A stretch of DNA of 64,000 bases from Oceanicola sp. 22II-s10i (GCF_002210105.1 NZ_AQQU01000007.1:1-64000); one strand, 5' to 3'. Numbered from the stretch's first letter, positions 27,321 through 37,967 are shown. Program-made: numbers and translations. The notes: generated by a model from the letters alone, not told the origin.

Positions 27321-28609
27321 TGGCTCTGCCGAAACTCAAGTCCGACGCGACCGAGGCGCGTCTGGCCGCGCTGTCGCTGCCCGAGGCGCCGGGCTGGACC
27401 CGTGCCGCGCGTGACGCGGCGCTGGACCGGCTGCGGGCCATGGGCCTGCCGGCGCGGCGTGACGAGTACTGGAAATACACCCGCCCCGACAGCCTGACGG
27501 CGGTCGATGTGACGCCCGCCGCGATCTTCACGGCGACGGACGAGGCGCCGATCTTCAGCAGCATCGACCGGCTGCGGATCGTCTTTGTCGATGGCGTCTT
27601 CGATGCCGAAGCGTCCGATGACCTCGACCTCGCAGGCGTCCGGATCGAACGGCTGGCCGAGGCACAGGCCGCGGACCTGCACTGGGCGCGGGATGTCTAT
27701 GGCGTGCTGGAACAGCGCGGGCAGACCCCGGTCGAGCGGCCGCTGGCGGCGCTGAACACGGCCTTTGCGACGGACGGCGTGCTGATCCATGTTTCGGGCA
27801 AGGTCGAGAAACCGATCCAGTTCGTTTACTACCACAATTCAACGACTTCGGACGCCATCCTTCACCACTGCATCAAACTCGATGCCGGGGCGGACCTGAC
27901 GCTGCTGGAAAACGGTCCGGCGGCGGCACGGTTCAACAAGGTGATGGAGGTCGAGATCGCGGACGGCGCGCGGTTCGCGCATGTCCGGGCGCAGGGGCGT
28001 GACCACGAACGCCGCGCTGCGACGCACATCTTTGCGCGCCTCGGGGCCGAGAGCGTGTTCAAGAGCTTTACCCTGACCGCCAATGGCGTGATGACGCGCA
28101 ATGAATGCGTGATCGAACTGACCGGCGACGACGCCGTGGCGCATGTCGCGGGCGCGGCCGTCGGGGACGGCGATTTCCACCACGACGACACCGTCTTCAT
28201 CACCCATGACGCCGAGCGCTGCGAAAGCCGCCAGGTGTTCAAGAAGGTGCTGCGGAACGGCGCGACCGGCGTGTTCCAGGGCAAGATCCTCGTGAAGGCA
28301 GGCGCGCAGAAGACCGACGGCTACCAGATCAGCCAGTCGCTGCTGCTGGACGACAACAGCCAGTTCCTCGCCAAGCCCGAGCTCGAGATCTACGCCGACG
28401 ACGTGGCCTGTTCGCATGGTTCCACCTCGGGCGCGATCGACGAAACGGCGCTGTTCTACCTGCGGACCCGCGGCGTGCCCGAAGGCGCGGCGACGGACCT
28501 GCTGACGCTGGCCTTCCTCGCCGAAGCGGTCGAGGAGATCGACGACGAGCCGCTGCGGGACGAAATCGTCGCACGGCTAACCGGCTGGCTGGAGCGTCGG
28601 CGGGGCTGA
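27320..28609 (+). CDS. sufD: Fe-S assembly protein SufD
   Basis: The 429-aa partner of SufB in SufBC2D; it is thought to help iron entry and cluster formation. N-terminal helical region to about 130 (including RRDEYWKYTRPDSL), then the beta-helix core, and C-terminal ADDVACSHGSTSGAIDETALFYLRTRG, with the conserved histidine near residue 366. Start and stop codons overlap both neighbours by one base, which indicates translational coupling sufC-sufD-YIP1 gene. Confidence 0.96.
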   Translation: MALPKLKSDATEARLAALSLPEAPGWTRAARDAALDRLRAMGLPARRDEYWKYTRPDSLTAVDVTPAAIFTATDEAPIFSSIDRLRIVFVDGVFDAEASDDLDLAGVRIERLAEAQAADLHWARDVYGVLEQRGQTPVERPLAALNTAFATDGVLIHVSGKVEKPIQFVYYHNSTTSDAILHHCIKLDAGADLTLLENGPAAARFNKVMEVEIADGARFAHVRAQGRDHERRAATHIFARLGAESVFKSFTLTANGVMTRNECVIELTGDDAVAHVAGAAVGDGDFHHDDTVFITHDAERCESRQVFKKVLRNGATGVFQGKILVKAGAQKTDGYQISQSLLLDDNSQFLAKPELEIYADDVACSHGSTSGAIDETALFYLRTRGVPEGAATDLLTLAFLAEAVEEIDDEPLRDEIVARLTGWLERRRG

Positions 28610-29097
28610 TGTCGGCGCTCAAGGACATGGCGGCGACCTATCGCGGTCCCGGCGGGGCGATCCGCCGGATCCTCTCGCGCGGGGTGCGCGAGGACCGGGC
28701 CCTGGTGGTCGTCATGGCCGCCTGCCTGCTGATCTTCGTCGCGCAGCTGCCGCGTCTGGCGCGGCAGGCCCATATGACCGGCGAGGATCTGAATCCGCTG
28801 ATGGGGGCCAGCCTGTTCGCCTGGCTGTTCATCGCGCCTTTGTTGCTTTACGGCGTCGGCGCCGTGGTGCATCTGCTGGCCCGTGTCGCGGGCGGGCGGG
28901 GCACGTTCTACGGCGCCCGCATGGCCCTGTTCTGGTCGCTCCTGTCGTCGGCCCCGGTGCTTTTGCTGCACGGGCTGGTCGCGGGGTTCATCGGGCCGGG
29001 ACCGCAACTCGCGCTGGTTGGCGCGGTGTGGCTGGCGCTGTTCCTGTGGTTCTGGATCGCAGGCACCATCGCGGCCGAAAAGGGAGAGACGGCATGA
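28609..29097 (+). CDS. YIP1-type membrane protein, first of a pair
   Basis: A 162-aa integral membrane protein with four to five predicted helices (about 32-48, 65-90, 103-125, 132-152) and an N-terminal cytosolic basic segment. It looks like a short relative of YIP1-family proteins, and its neighbour is a clearer one. Function unknown. Its start overlaps the sufD stop by one base and its stop overlaps the next start by four bases (ATGA), so it is coupled on both sides. This suggests that the two membrane proteins form one complex, made in step with SufD. Confidence 0.75.
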   Translation: MSALKDMAATYRGPGGAIRRILSRGVREDRALVVVMAACLLIFVAQLPRLARQAHMTGEDLNPLMGASLFAWLFIAPLLLYGVGAVVHLLARVAGGRGTFYGARMALFWSLLSSAPVLLLHGLVAGFIGPGPQLALVGAVWLALFLWFWIAGTIAAEKGETA

Positions 29098-29692
29098 CCG
29101 CCGAACCGTTCACCCGGCCGTGGCTCAGGGACATGGCCCTGCGCAGCCTGACCGAACCCCGCGCCGCGGCGGCCGAACTGCTGAGCCTGTCCATCCCGCG
29201 TGACGTGCTGTGGACGTGGCTGGCGCTGTTGTCGGTGCTGAACGGCGTCCTGTACTGGTCGACCCTGCCGGCGCAGGTCGAGGTCGGGGTCATGGTCCCG
29301 GCGTTCATGCACAGCCCGATCCTGCTGACGCTGGGCCTTGCAGGGCTGATGATCCTGATGACCCAGTTCCTCGTCCTTGCCGGACGGGTGCTGGGTGGAT
29401 CGGGCGACTTCTTCCGGATGTTGCAGATCACCTGCTGGCTGCAGTCGCTGCGGCTGGTGTTCCAGATGGCGGTGGTCATCGTGACGACGATCGCGCCCGG
29501 CATCGGTGCCATCATGGCGGTGGTGGGCGGCATCTGGGGGATCTTTGTCCTGGTCAACTTCCTGACCGAGGCACATCGCTTCGGCACACCGCTCAAGGCC
29601 GTGGCGACGATGGTCTTCGCCATGCTCGCCTCGGCCTTCGCCCTGTCCTTCATCCTCGCCATTCTCGGCGTCACCCCGGAAGGAGCGCTCTG

Positions 29693-29693
<1 letters not shown>
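29094..29693 (+). CDS. YIP1 family membrane protein, second of a pair
   Basis: A 199-aa membrane protein with five or six hydrophobic segments (about 35-55, 70-95, 110-135, 140-160, 170-192), matching the bacterial YIP1 domain. The role of this family in bacteria is unknown. It overlaps the upstream membrane-protein gene by four bases and sufS by one base. The ATG at 29094 is chosen because of that ATGA overlap with AAAGGGAGAG upstream. Confidence 0.78.
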
Positions 29694-30910
<1,217 letters not shown>

Positions 30911-30929
30911 ACGCTGTGGAATTACACAC

Positions 30930-31403
30930 ATGTATCTGAAATCGCTTGCTCTTGTCCTGATCTCGGCCACTCCGGCGCTGGCGGGGACGCAGCCCGCCGA
31001 TGGCCACTGGCGCGGGTCGTGGGACCTGGTCGAAAACGCGGGCTGCCCGCAGATGATGATCGACCAGATCGCCACGATGACCGAGGGCGACAAGAGCTAT
31101 GAGCGGGACATCGAGTTCCCCAAGCCCTTCGATCCCGGCGCGCTGCAGGACAATGACGTCAGCTTCGCCTGGCAGGAGGTCGAGACCGATCACTGGACCG
31201 GCAGCTACTCCGAGACGCAGACCACCGCCATGGGCGAGATGACCGTGACGGTCGCGCAGGACCTGATGATCCTGTCCGAGGACGCGATGGATCAGACCGT
31301 GGTCGCGACGATCCAGATGCCCGAGGCCATCGGCAACATGCTGAACATGCAGAACGGCACCTGTTCCTGGACCAGCGCCGTCGAGCATCGCCGCGACAAT
31401 TAA
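30930..31403 (+). CDS. secreted protein, function unknown
   Basis: A 157-aa protein with a Sec signal peptide (MYLKSLALVLISATPALAG, cut near residue 19). The mature part is acidic, with two cysteines (AGCPQMM and GTCSW) that could form one disulfide. The layout, a beta-rich domain with WRGSWDLVE near the start and WTGSYSETQT later, resembles lipocalin-like barrels, but no family is recognised. ATG 30930 is chosen because it opens the signal peptide; the Shine-Dalgarno is weak. It lies 19 bp after sufS, at the end of the operon, and its stop overlaps the convergent tetR-type stop by three bases. Confidence 0.75.
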   Translation: MYLKSLALVLISATPALAGTQPADGHWRGSWDLVENAGCPQMMIDQIATMTEGDKSYERDIEFPKPFDPGALQDNDVSFAWQEVETDHWTGSYSETQTTAMGEMTVTVAQDLMILSEDAMDQTVVATIQMPEAIGNMLNMQNGTCSWTSAVEHRRDN

Positions 31404-31960
31404 CGCACCAGCCTGAGCGCCGCTGTCTCGGCCGCCTCGAACGGGGCGGGGGAATGGCAGGCGCGGGCCTGCGCCACCGCGCCGTCCAGCATGGCGAGGA
31501 TCGGACCGGCCATCGCCGGGTCGCCGCCACCAGCGGCCAGCGCGCGGGCGAGGGCGGTCGTGGCGGCATCCACCGCCTGTCCCAGCCTCTTCGACAGGTC
31601 TGCCTCGTGCGGCACGACCTCCTGCGCCAGAACGGCCAGCAGCGCGCCCGAGGCATAGCCGGTGCCGGTGACCCAGCCCGCCGTCTGCTGGAACAGGTGT
31701 GAAATCTGTCGGTCGGCCGGGATCGCCTTGTCCGCCGCCCGGTCGAAGCTGGCCGTGATCTCCGCCTCCAGCCAGTCGACCGCCGCGATGGCGAGCGCGG
31801 CCTTGCCGCCGGGGAAGTGGTGATAGAGCGAGCCCTTGGGGCAGCGCGCCCGCGTATGGATCTCGGTCACGCCGACAGCGTGGTAGCCGCGCTGCTGGAA
31901 CAGCTCCAGCGCGGCGCGGATCAGGCGCTGACGTGTCGGGACGCTCTCGCTGACGGCCAT
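31400..31960 (-). CDS. TetR-family repressor (LmrA/NemR-like)
   Basis: A 186-aa TetR regulator. The HTH is at residues 10-55: LIRAALELFQQRGYHAVGVTEI, then CPKGSLYHHFPGGKAALAIAAV, the recognition helix typical of the LmrA/YxaF and NemR/AcuR branch. The remaining residues are the helical ligand/dimer domain, with no obvious metal site. It overlaps the thioesterase gene by four bases (ATGA) and is thus translated with it. A 16-bp imperfect palindrome at 32419-32434 upstream of that gene looks like its operator, so it probably represses its own two-gene operon. Confidence 0.88.
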   Translation of the reverse strand: MAVSESVPTRQRLIRAALELFQQRGYHAVGVTEIHTRARCPKGSLYHHFPGGKAALAIAAVDWLEAEITASFDRAADKAIPADRQISHLFQQTAGWVTGTGYASGALLAVLAQEVVPHEADLSKRLGQAVDAATTALARALAAGGGDPAMAGPILAMLDGAVAQARACHSPAPFEAAETAALRLVR

Positions 31961-32403
31961 CAGATGCGCGGCCGCGCTTCGGGCAGGACGGCGATGGAGG
32001 CCAGCGCGGTGGCGCAGAGCTTGGGCTCCTCGCCGTCGTTCTCGATGAAGATCTCGGCTTCGACCGTCGCGACCGTCTTGCCGGACCGGATCGTGCGGGC
32101 CTTGGCGCGCAGCTGCTTGCCCATGGCCGGACGCAGGAAATGGATGGTGAAGTTCGACGTCACCACGTCCTGCCCGCCGTTCGTGCTGCCCGCCCAGGCA
32201 CAGGCCATATCCGCAAGCGCGCCGATGCAGCCGCCGTGGACGTAGCCGTGGTGCTGGCGCATGTCGTCGCGGAGCGGCAGCAGGATTTCCACCTGTCCGT
32301 TCCCCGCGGCAAGGCCCTGCAGGCCCATCCAACGGTTGAACCCCTGCGCGGCGGAGTTGCCGTTCAGACGGGCGAGGATCTCGGGGTCGGAATAGGCGTG
32401 CAT
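31960..32403 (-). CDS. PaaI-type hotdog-fold thioesterase
   Basis: A 147-aa acyl-CoA thioesterase-like protein. The hotdog signature is HGYVHGGCIGALADMACAWAGST near residues 50-72, with the glycine-rich turn before the long central helix. TSNFTIHFLRPAMGKQLRAKART follows. Substrate unknown; the linkage to a NemR/AcuR-like repressor suggests a reactive or aromatic acyl-CoA. The ATG at 32403 has GTGAGG upstream and is preferred to an in-frame ATG 15 bases earlier. Confidence 0.85.
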   Translation of the reverse strand: MHAYSDPEILARLNGNSAAQGFNRWMGLQGLAAGNGQVEILLPLRDDMRQHHGYVHGGCIGALADMACAWAGSTNGGQDVVTSNFTIHFLRPAMGKQLRAKARTIRSGKTVATVEAEIFIENDGEEPKLCATALASIAVLPEARPRI

Positions 32404-32418
32404 GCTGGTGGGCCTCAC

Positions 32419-32434
32419 TAGACTGGTCGGTCTA
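32419..32434 (-). promoter_or_regulatory. predicted TetR-family operator
   Basis: TAGACTGGTCGGTCTA on the plus strand (TAGACCGACCAGTCTA on the minus): half sites TAGAC and GTCTA, six-base centre. This is close to the TAGACC-N4-GGTCTA boxes known for NemR/LmrA-type repressors. It lies 16 bases before the thioesterase ATG. Confidence 0.6.
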
Positions 32435-32582
32435 ATTCTTGCCTTCTGCCGCGCGTGGCGTCAAGCATTGCCTTGAAATGCGTCGAAAGCGACATTCCAT
32501 GGGTCGCAATCGGCCCGCGCGCCTTCCAATTCGCGGGCAGGGGACTAAGCTCGCCTTAACAGCCACAACAACAGGAGACGCC

Positions 32583-33596
32583 ATGACGCCGCTCACCGAA
32601 GCCGACGAAATCTCGGACATTGCATTCGGGTTCATGGGCTCCAAGGCCCTGTTCGCCGCCCTGCAGTTCGAAGTCTTCACCAATCTCGCCGCCGGGCCCG
32701 CCACGGCCGAGGCGCTGGCCGCGAAGGCGGGCATTCACCGCGACCGGATGGAAACGCTGCTGACGGCGCTCGCAGGCCTGGGTCTGGTCACGGTCGAGGA
32801 GGGAAAATTCTCCAACTCGCCAGCGGCCGAGGCGTTTCTGGTGAAGGGCGCGAAATACGATTTCGGCGAATACCTGCGGCTGCAGGTCGGGCGGCAGATG
32901 TATCCGCTGCTGGACCAGATCGAGGGCGCCTTGGCTGGGACGCTGGGGGACGAGGCGACGAAATCCTATGCCGAGTGGTTTTCGGACGCGGAGGAGGCGC
33001 GGCTTTATTCCGAAAGCCAGCATGCGGGCTCCATCGGCCCCGCGCGGCAGCTGGCCAAGTCGCTGGACATCGACGGCCCGGCGCAGATGCTGGACGTGGG
33101 CGGCGGCACCGGCGCCTTCGCGATCACGCTCTGCAAGGCATTCCCCGAGCTGAAGGCCACCATCGTCGATTTCCCGAACGTCGCCCTCCTGGGGCGCAAG
33201 TATGTCGAGAAGGCCGGTCTGTCGGACCGCATCCAGTATGCCGACGGCAACGCGCTGGACCAGGGCTGGCCGGGCGGACAGGACATAGTGCTGATGTCCT
33301 ACCTGTTTTCCGGCGTGCCGGGCGAGGCGCATCCCGAGCTGATCTCGGACGCCCACAAGGCGCTGAAACCGGGTGGCCGCATCCTGATCCACGATTTCGT
33401 GGTCGACGCGGGCCGCGAGGGGCCCAAGCTGGCCGCGCTCTGGCAGTTGCAGCACACCGCCTTCACCCCCGAAGCCCGTTCGCTGGACGACGCATGGCTG
33501 GCCGAGGCGCTAAGCACGGCGGGGTTCGGCGATGTTTCGGTCCGCCCGATGATCCCGGAAATGACGATGCTGGCCGAAGGCCGCAAGGCCGCCTGA
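32583..33596 (+). CDS. SAM-dependent O-methyltransferase-type enzyme
   Basis: A 337-aa methyltransferase with an N-terminal winged-helix dimerisation domain (about 8-95, [25 protein letters not shown]) and a C-terminal Rossmann domain with the cofactor loop [13 protein letters not shown] near 168-181. This is the architecture of plant-type O-methyltransferases (Methyltransf_2 fold), to which acetylserotonin and small-metabolite methyltransferases belong. The DMSP-synthesis methyltransferase DsyB of marine alphaproteobacteria has the same fold, but I cannot tell from motifs whether this is one. ACAGGAGACGCC precedes the ATG. Monocistronic; it precedes tRNA-Arg. Confidence 0.82.
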   Translation: MTPLTEADEISDIAFGFMGSKALFAALQFEVFTNLAAGPATAEALAAKAGIHRDRMETLLTALAGLGLVTVEEGKFSNSPAAEAFLVKGAKYDFGEYLRLQVGRQMYPLLDQIEGALAGTLGDEATKSYAEWFSDAEEARLYSESQHAGSIGPARQLAKSLDIDGPAQMLDVGGGTGAFAITLCKAFPELKATIVDFPNVALLGRKYVEKAGLSDRIQYADGNALDQGWPGGQDIVLMSYLFSGVPGEAHPELISDAHKALKPGGRILIHDFVVDAGREGPKLAALWQLQHTAFTPEARSLDDAWLAEALSTAGFGDVSVRPMIPEMTMLAEGRKAA

Positions 33597-33620
33597 CCGG
33601 CCCCGCAATTTTCCGCATCC

Positions 33621-33653
33621 CCGGCGGCAACCCCCATTGCGGGCTGCCGCCGG
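33621..33653 (+). terminator. stem-loop between methyltransferase gene and tRNA-Arg
   Basis: CCGGCGGCA (33621-33629) and TGCCGCCGG (33645-33653) form a perfect 9-bp stem, with further pairing in the loop, 24 bases after the stop. No T run follows. Confidence 0.55.
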
Positions 33654-33675
33654 ATGGTCTAAGGCAACCCGGCAC

Positions 33676-33752
<77 letters not shown>

Positions 33753-33980
33753 TTTCTCTTGCGAGTGATACTGCTATTGAAGCGCCGCGACGCATAGGTC
33801 GCAGGACGGAAAAGCAGGCCAACCCGCTGACAGTTTTCACGATCGCGTCAGTTCGTGATTCTCATGGATGTCCGGTTTGCGCGCTTGTTGCCAGGAGCAA
33901 GTGTGCTGTGGTTGAGTGCCCGGGTGTTTTTAAAATTGCATCTTCTTCGACACGGTCAGGTGTTGGCGCTAGCCGCTCAG

Positions 33981-35111
33981 ATGAAAGGCGCCCTGTTTGC
34001 CGCGCTTTTGTTTCTGCCGCGGATCGCAGTCGCGGAGCAGGACTGCCTTGCGGTCTCCGCAAGCCAAGCCTCGTCGCTGGCCGCTGCCAGAGGGGCGTAT
34101 CATCTCTGCATTTCTGAGGAGACCAAGCGGCTAGAGACCCTGTATCGACCGACTGGCATCACTGCATGTCTTGGTGTTCCGGTCGTATACGACGCCTGCG
34201 AAGCGCCCTCCCGTGCCCTTTGCGCCGCCATGGAGCAGCGCGATCGGAAAGTGGCCGAATGCCGTGCCATGGCGTCTTTGGAGCGGATGGCGGACCTTGC
34301 CCGGACAAGGGAGGACGCGGACGCCGCGGGGATCGCCGATGGCATGGCGCGTCTTCTGAATGCCGCGCGCGGCCCGGCCAATCCGGGGGGGCAGTTGTCG
34401 CGCGTCATGACCGGGCTGGCACTGTCGGCCCTCGGCCCGGTGGCCGACAATGCCCTGTCTGACTTTCTTGAAACCGCCAATCGGTTCGATGCCGGAGGCT
34501 CGGCAGACGGCGCGCGCCGGACACTTCGCGAGATGAGTTTTGTACCGCACTCGATCAACTCCGACCTGTCAGCCAATATCGCCACGATGGAGCAGCAGGT
34601 CTCACCGGTGCTGGATGTCGCCCGGACGGTGGCCGAAAAACAGTATCGCCTGCCAGGTGGCGACCGTTTCACGAGCGTGGATCCGGGGCAGGCGGACGAC
34701 CTGACCCTGTCGCTGCTCGGTGCCGCGCTGCAAGGCGCTCCAGACAGCGGGAGGGTGCCGACGATCCCGTTCGACCTGAACGAAGCTCGGAGCGAGAAAT
34801 CGGGGACAATGGCGCGACGGGCAGAGCCGCGTGCAACACCATCTGTACCGCAGTCACAGCCACAATCTCGAAGTGATCCCGGTACGGCGCAGCCGGCGTT
34901 TCACCCGACGGGCAAAGGCTGTGTTCGCTGCGATACCCTGTGCTCCTTTTCGACGCAGTTTAGCGCGGTGGTCCGTGGCCTCAGCGTGAGCGAGTGCTCT
35001 CGGAAATGCGTCTCCTACCAGAAGACCTCGCGCTATCCGGGATATTGGTGCCTGCCGGCTTGGGCCGTCAGGCAGTATGTGCCAAGCCAGTATTGGTCGC
35101 GCATCAGGTAG
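33981..35111 (+). CDS. secreted Cys-rich protein, function unknown
   Basis: A 376-aa predicted secreted protein that I do not recognise. Signal peptide MKGALFAALLFLPRIAVA, cut before EQDC. Residues 20-110 contain four paired-looking cysteines (QDC, LCISE, ITACLG, DACEAP, LCAAM, ECRAM); a proline/serine-rich linker lies near 270-320; the C-terminal 55 residues hold a compact cysteine cluster (GCVRCDTLC, SECSRKC, YWCLP) that looks like a small disulfide or zinc module. The start is uncertain: a GTG at 33903 has a good AGGAG upstream, but only the ATG at 33981 gives a clean signal peptide. Codon use is less GC-biased than in neighbours. Converges on the ankyrin gene with a 10-bp gap. Confidence 0.7.
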   Translation: MKGALFAALLFLPRIAVAEQDCLAVSASQASSLAAARGAYHLCISEETKRLETLYRPTGITACLGVPVVYDACEAPSRALCAAMEQRDRKVAECRAMASLERMADLARTREDADAAGIADGMARLLNAARGPANPGGQLSRVMTGLALSALGPVADNALSDFLETANRFDAGGSADGARRTLREMSFVPHSINSDLSANIATMEQQVSPVLDVARTVAEKQYRLPGGDRFTSVDPGQADDLTLSLLGAALQGAPDSGRVPTIPFDLNEARSEKSGTMARRAEPRATPSVPQSQPQSRSDPGTAQPAFHPTGKGCVRCDTLCSFSTQFSAVVRGLSVSECSRKCVSYQKTSRYPGYWCLPAWAVRQYVPSQYWSRIR

Positions 35112-35121
35112 ACGTCCGCAA

Positions 35122-36630
35122 TCAGCGCAGGGTGAAAGTCCGCGCGTCCTGGAGGCTTGCTTCCCGCGCGCAGTAGTCTGCGTAATAGAATGGTTGATTG
35201 TCCACGCGAACGGCAGCTCTTTCGTACCCGAAAATCGGTCTGCGGCCGCTGTTTCTGCAAGTGTCGCTTGCCGCAGAGAGAGAGATCGACAGGCCTCTGA
35301 GTTCAAACCTGATGTCGCCTGCCCGACCTGCATCGTCTGTCTCGCAGGTCAGTATGCCCTGTTCAGTTTGCCCTCCAAACAGGAACCTCGCGCGCGAAAC
35401 TCGCATGCCGTAGGAGTCGTGACGTGGGAAAATCGAATAGGTGAGGGCGCCGAACCTGACGACATAGGGTGCCCGGGCCGGCATTTCGGCGCCAATTTCC
35501 TTGGGATCGGGTCGGACAACACTCTGGCAGAGTTCCCGACCCGCCTTGGCGGCGGCAGAGATCGCGCCTTGGAACCAGGCGTGCATAGCTGTGTCGGTTG
35601 CCGGGCCGCGCTGTCCGTCCCTCTGGCCATCATAAAGGCCGAGCCCGGCCAGACTTCCCTGCACCTCGGCTACATCTGCGGTGGACATCGACACGCGAAA
35701 GGGCGGCAGCGGCCCGAGGTCGAGCGGCGCCGGATTGGCAAGCTGTCTGACCATCGGATTTTCGGTGTTTCCGAGGAGGCGCCGGGCGAGAAGGCCGTTC
35801 GGACCGGCGCTGACGACACCTTCGTTCAGATCGTGATCCTGTGAAATCATCGTCAGGATGCGAAATCCGTCCTGCCCGTCATCGCCCCGAGCGCTGAGTC
35901 CGAGCAGGGCGGCGAGCGGCACGGTGATTCCGGGGACAAGCCCGTAATATACCGTTCGCGGATCCTCCTGCATGTGCGCCTTCAGTGTTCCGGTTTCCGC
36001 AATCACGGCGTCATATAAATCCCGATCGCCGTGCCATGCAGCGTATTCCAGCGCTGTCCAGTTGATGCCATCCGGTTTTTCCAGTTGCGCGCCCAGTCGC
36101 AGAAGCGCGCGCAGCAGAAATCTGTCTCCGGCCTCCACCGCCATCAGCGCAAGCCGGTCCAACTCTACGGAGGACAGTGCATCCCAAGCGTCGGCGGCCG
36201 AAGGCGCGCGGTCCAGAGACACCCCTCCGTATTGCGACAACAGATCGACAGTCGCACCGTCGCGGCCTTTGGCGGTGCGATCGGCGCCTGCGGTAAGGAA
36301 CCATCGGACCACCGGCCCATGCCCGTGATGCGCGGCCGTCATCATGGGCGTCCAGCCGGTCGCTTCGTCCCGGGCATCTATGGGGGCACCCGCGTCATGC
36401 AGACCGCGAAGCGCGTTCAGGTCTCCGGCGGCGGCTGCCATGTGCATCAATTGAGTCGTCATCGCCGTATCCGCCGGCAGCCCGTCTTCAGCAAGCGCGG
36501 CGGTCAATTCCGCACTGTTGCCGGTACCAATCAGAACGGCCAGCCTCCATCCTCCGTCGGCCTGAGCGCGGGACGGTTGGGGCGCGGTACTGAGTGCGAG
36601 GTAAAGGATCAGTCCGGCAAAACGATACAT
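35122..36630 (-). CDS. exported ankyrin-repeat protein with peptidoglycan-binding-like domain
   Basis: A 502-aa predicted periplasmic protein. Signal peptide MYRFAGLILYLALSTAPQPSRA. Residues 30-240 carry ankyrin repeats (ATGWTPMMTAAHHGHGPVVRWFLTAGAD is textbook; GINWTALEYAAWHGDRDLYDAVI another). Near 325-355 VQGSLAGLGLYDGQRDG and GPATDTAMHAWFQ match the PG_binding_1 helical fold. The C-terminal 130 residues are a novel beta-rich domain with three or four cysteines (LTCET, DTCRNSG, ADYCARE). Upstream, the frame could be longer by 18 residues, but these do not fit a signal peptide. Ankyrin repeats outside the cytosol suggest protein binding at the cell wall. Confidence 0.75.
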   Translation of the reverse strand: MYRFAGLILYLALSTAPQPSRAQADGGWRLAVLIGTGNSAELTAALAEDGLPADTAMTTQLMHMAAAAGDLNALRGLHDAGAPIDARDEATGWTPMMTAAHHGHGPVVRWFLTAGADRTAKGRDGATVDLLSQYGGVSLDRAPSAADAWDALSSVELDRLALMAVEAGDRFLLRALLRLGAQLEKPDGINWTALEYAAWHGDRDLYDAVIAETGTLKAHMQEDPRTVYYGLVPGITVPLAALLGLSARGDDGQDGFRILTMISQDHDLNEGVVSAGPNGLLARRLLGNTENPMVRQLANPAPLDLGPLPPFRVSMSTADVAEVQGSLAGLGLYDGQRDGQRGPATDTAMHAWFQGAISAAAKAGRELCQSVVRPDPKEIGAEMPARAPYVVRFGALTYSIFPRHDSYGMRVSRARFLFGGQTEQGILTCETDDAGRAGDIRFELRGLSISLSAASDTCRNSGRRPIFGYERAAVRVDNQPFYYADYCAREASLQDARTFTLR

Positions 36631-36771
36631 ATTTCGGATCGTGTCACGCGGGCTTTGTCGGTTCAAGGTCCTGCCCGGCTGCAACGTTCAGGGTCGGATG
36701 TCATTCCGCCTTCGGCCGTTCGTAAGGGCATCCCGCCCGCCATGACTGCCAGGTCGGGCGGGAGCCTGCGG

Positions 36772-37839
36772 TCAGCCCATCTGAAATCCCGGCGTGGATT
36801 TCGAGATCTCCGTCTCGGCCTCGTCCATGTCCTCGGGGATCCCCTCGAACAGCGGCGTGCTCATGTAGCGTTCGCCCGTGTCGGGCAGCATGGCGAGGAT
36901 GACGCTGCCGGGTTCGGCCTTTTCCGCGACCTTCATCGCCACCGCGAAGGTCGATCCGCCGGAAATGCCGGTCAGGATGCCCTCCTGCTGCGCCAGCTTC
37001 TTTGCCCATGCTATGCCGTCGGGCCCGGCGACAGGGATCAGTTCGTCATAGAGCTTGTTGTCCAGTGCCTCCTGCAGCACGGCGGGGATGAAGTCCGGGG
37101 TCCAGCCCTGGATGGGATGCGGTTCGAACGCGGGGTGCGAGACGGCGGGGCTGCCGTCGGCGGTGCGCTCCTGTGCGGTGCCGCTCTGGACCAGCGCGGC
37201 GTTGGCCGGTTCGGTCAGGATGATCTTCGTCTCTGGCCGCTCGCGCCGCAGGACGCGGCCGACGCCGGTGACGGTCCCGCCGGTTCCGTAGCCCGAGACG
37301 AAGTAATCCAGCCGTTTGCCGTGGAAATCGCACAGGATTTCCGGCCCGGTGGTCGCTTCGTGGATGGCGGCGTTTGCGGCGGTTTCGAACTGGCGGGCCA
37401 GGAACCAGCCGTTCTTTTCGGCCAGTTCGACGGCCTTCTGATACATGCCGAAGCCTTTCTGCGCGCGCGGCGTCAGGACGACCTTGGCGCCCATCATCCG
37501 CATGAGCTTGCGCCGTTCGATGGAGAAGCTGTCGGCCATGGTGACCACCAGCGGATAGCCCTTGGCGGCGCAGACCATGGCAAGGCCGATGCCGGTGTTG
37601 CCGCTGGTGGCTTCGACCACGGTCTGGCCTGGCTTGAGTTTGCCCTCGCGTTCGGCGGTTTCGATGATGCTGAGGGCGAGGCGGTCCTTGACCGAGGCGG
37701 CGGGGTTGAAGAACTCGGCCTTCACATAGACCTCGACCCCGTCCGGGGCGAGGCGGTTGATCCGGATGACCGGGGTGTCGCCGATCGTGTCGGTGATGGA
37801 ATTATAGAGCGTGCCGCCCGTGGTGGGATAAGTCGTCAT
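36772..37839 (-). CDS. cysK: cysteine synthase A (O-acetylserine sulfhydrylase)
   Basis: A 355-aa PLP enzyme that makes cysteine from O-acetylserine and sulfide. PLP lysine K51 is in NPAASVKDRLAL; EATSGNTGIG (79-88) binds the substrate carboxylate and GYGTGGTVTGVGR the cofactor phosphate. Compared with the usual 310-320 aa it carries about 30 extra residues, mostly an insert near 225-250 (QERTADGSPAVSHP) and a longer acidic C-terminus. The ATG at 37839 has CAGGAGGAGACACC upstream. Monocistronic. Confidence 0.93.
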   Translation of the reverse strand: MTTYPTTGGTLYNSITDTIGDTPVIRINRLAPDGVEVYVKAEFFNPAASVKDRLALSIIETAEREGKLKPGQTVVEATSGNTGIGLAMVCAAKGYPLVVTMADSFSIERRKLMRMMGAKVVLTPRAQKGFGMYQKAVELAEKNGWFLARQFETAANAAIHEATTGPEILCDFHGKRLDYFVSGYGTGGTVTGVGRVLRRERPETKIILTEPANAALVQSGTAQERTADGSPAVSHPAFEPHPIQGWTPDFIPAVLQEALDNKLYDELIPVAGPDGIAWAKKLAQQEGILTGISGGSTFAVAMKVAEKAEPGSVILAMLPDTGERYMSTPLFEGIPEDMDEAETEISKSTPGFQMG

Positions 37840-37967
37840 GCCGGTGTCTCCTCCTGTCCGGTGTGCCGGGACCGAGTGTAACGCCGCCAGGTGGGCAATG
37901 CCCAAGGCAAAAACCGCGGCGGACGGAATACGGGCGATCCTTCCGCGGAACCTGACCTGAAAAGGAA

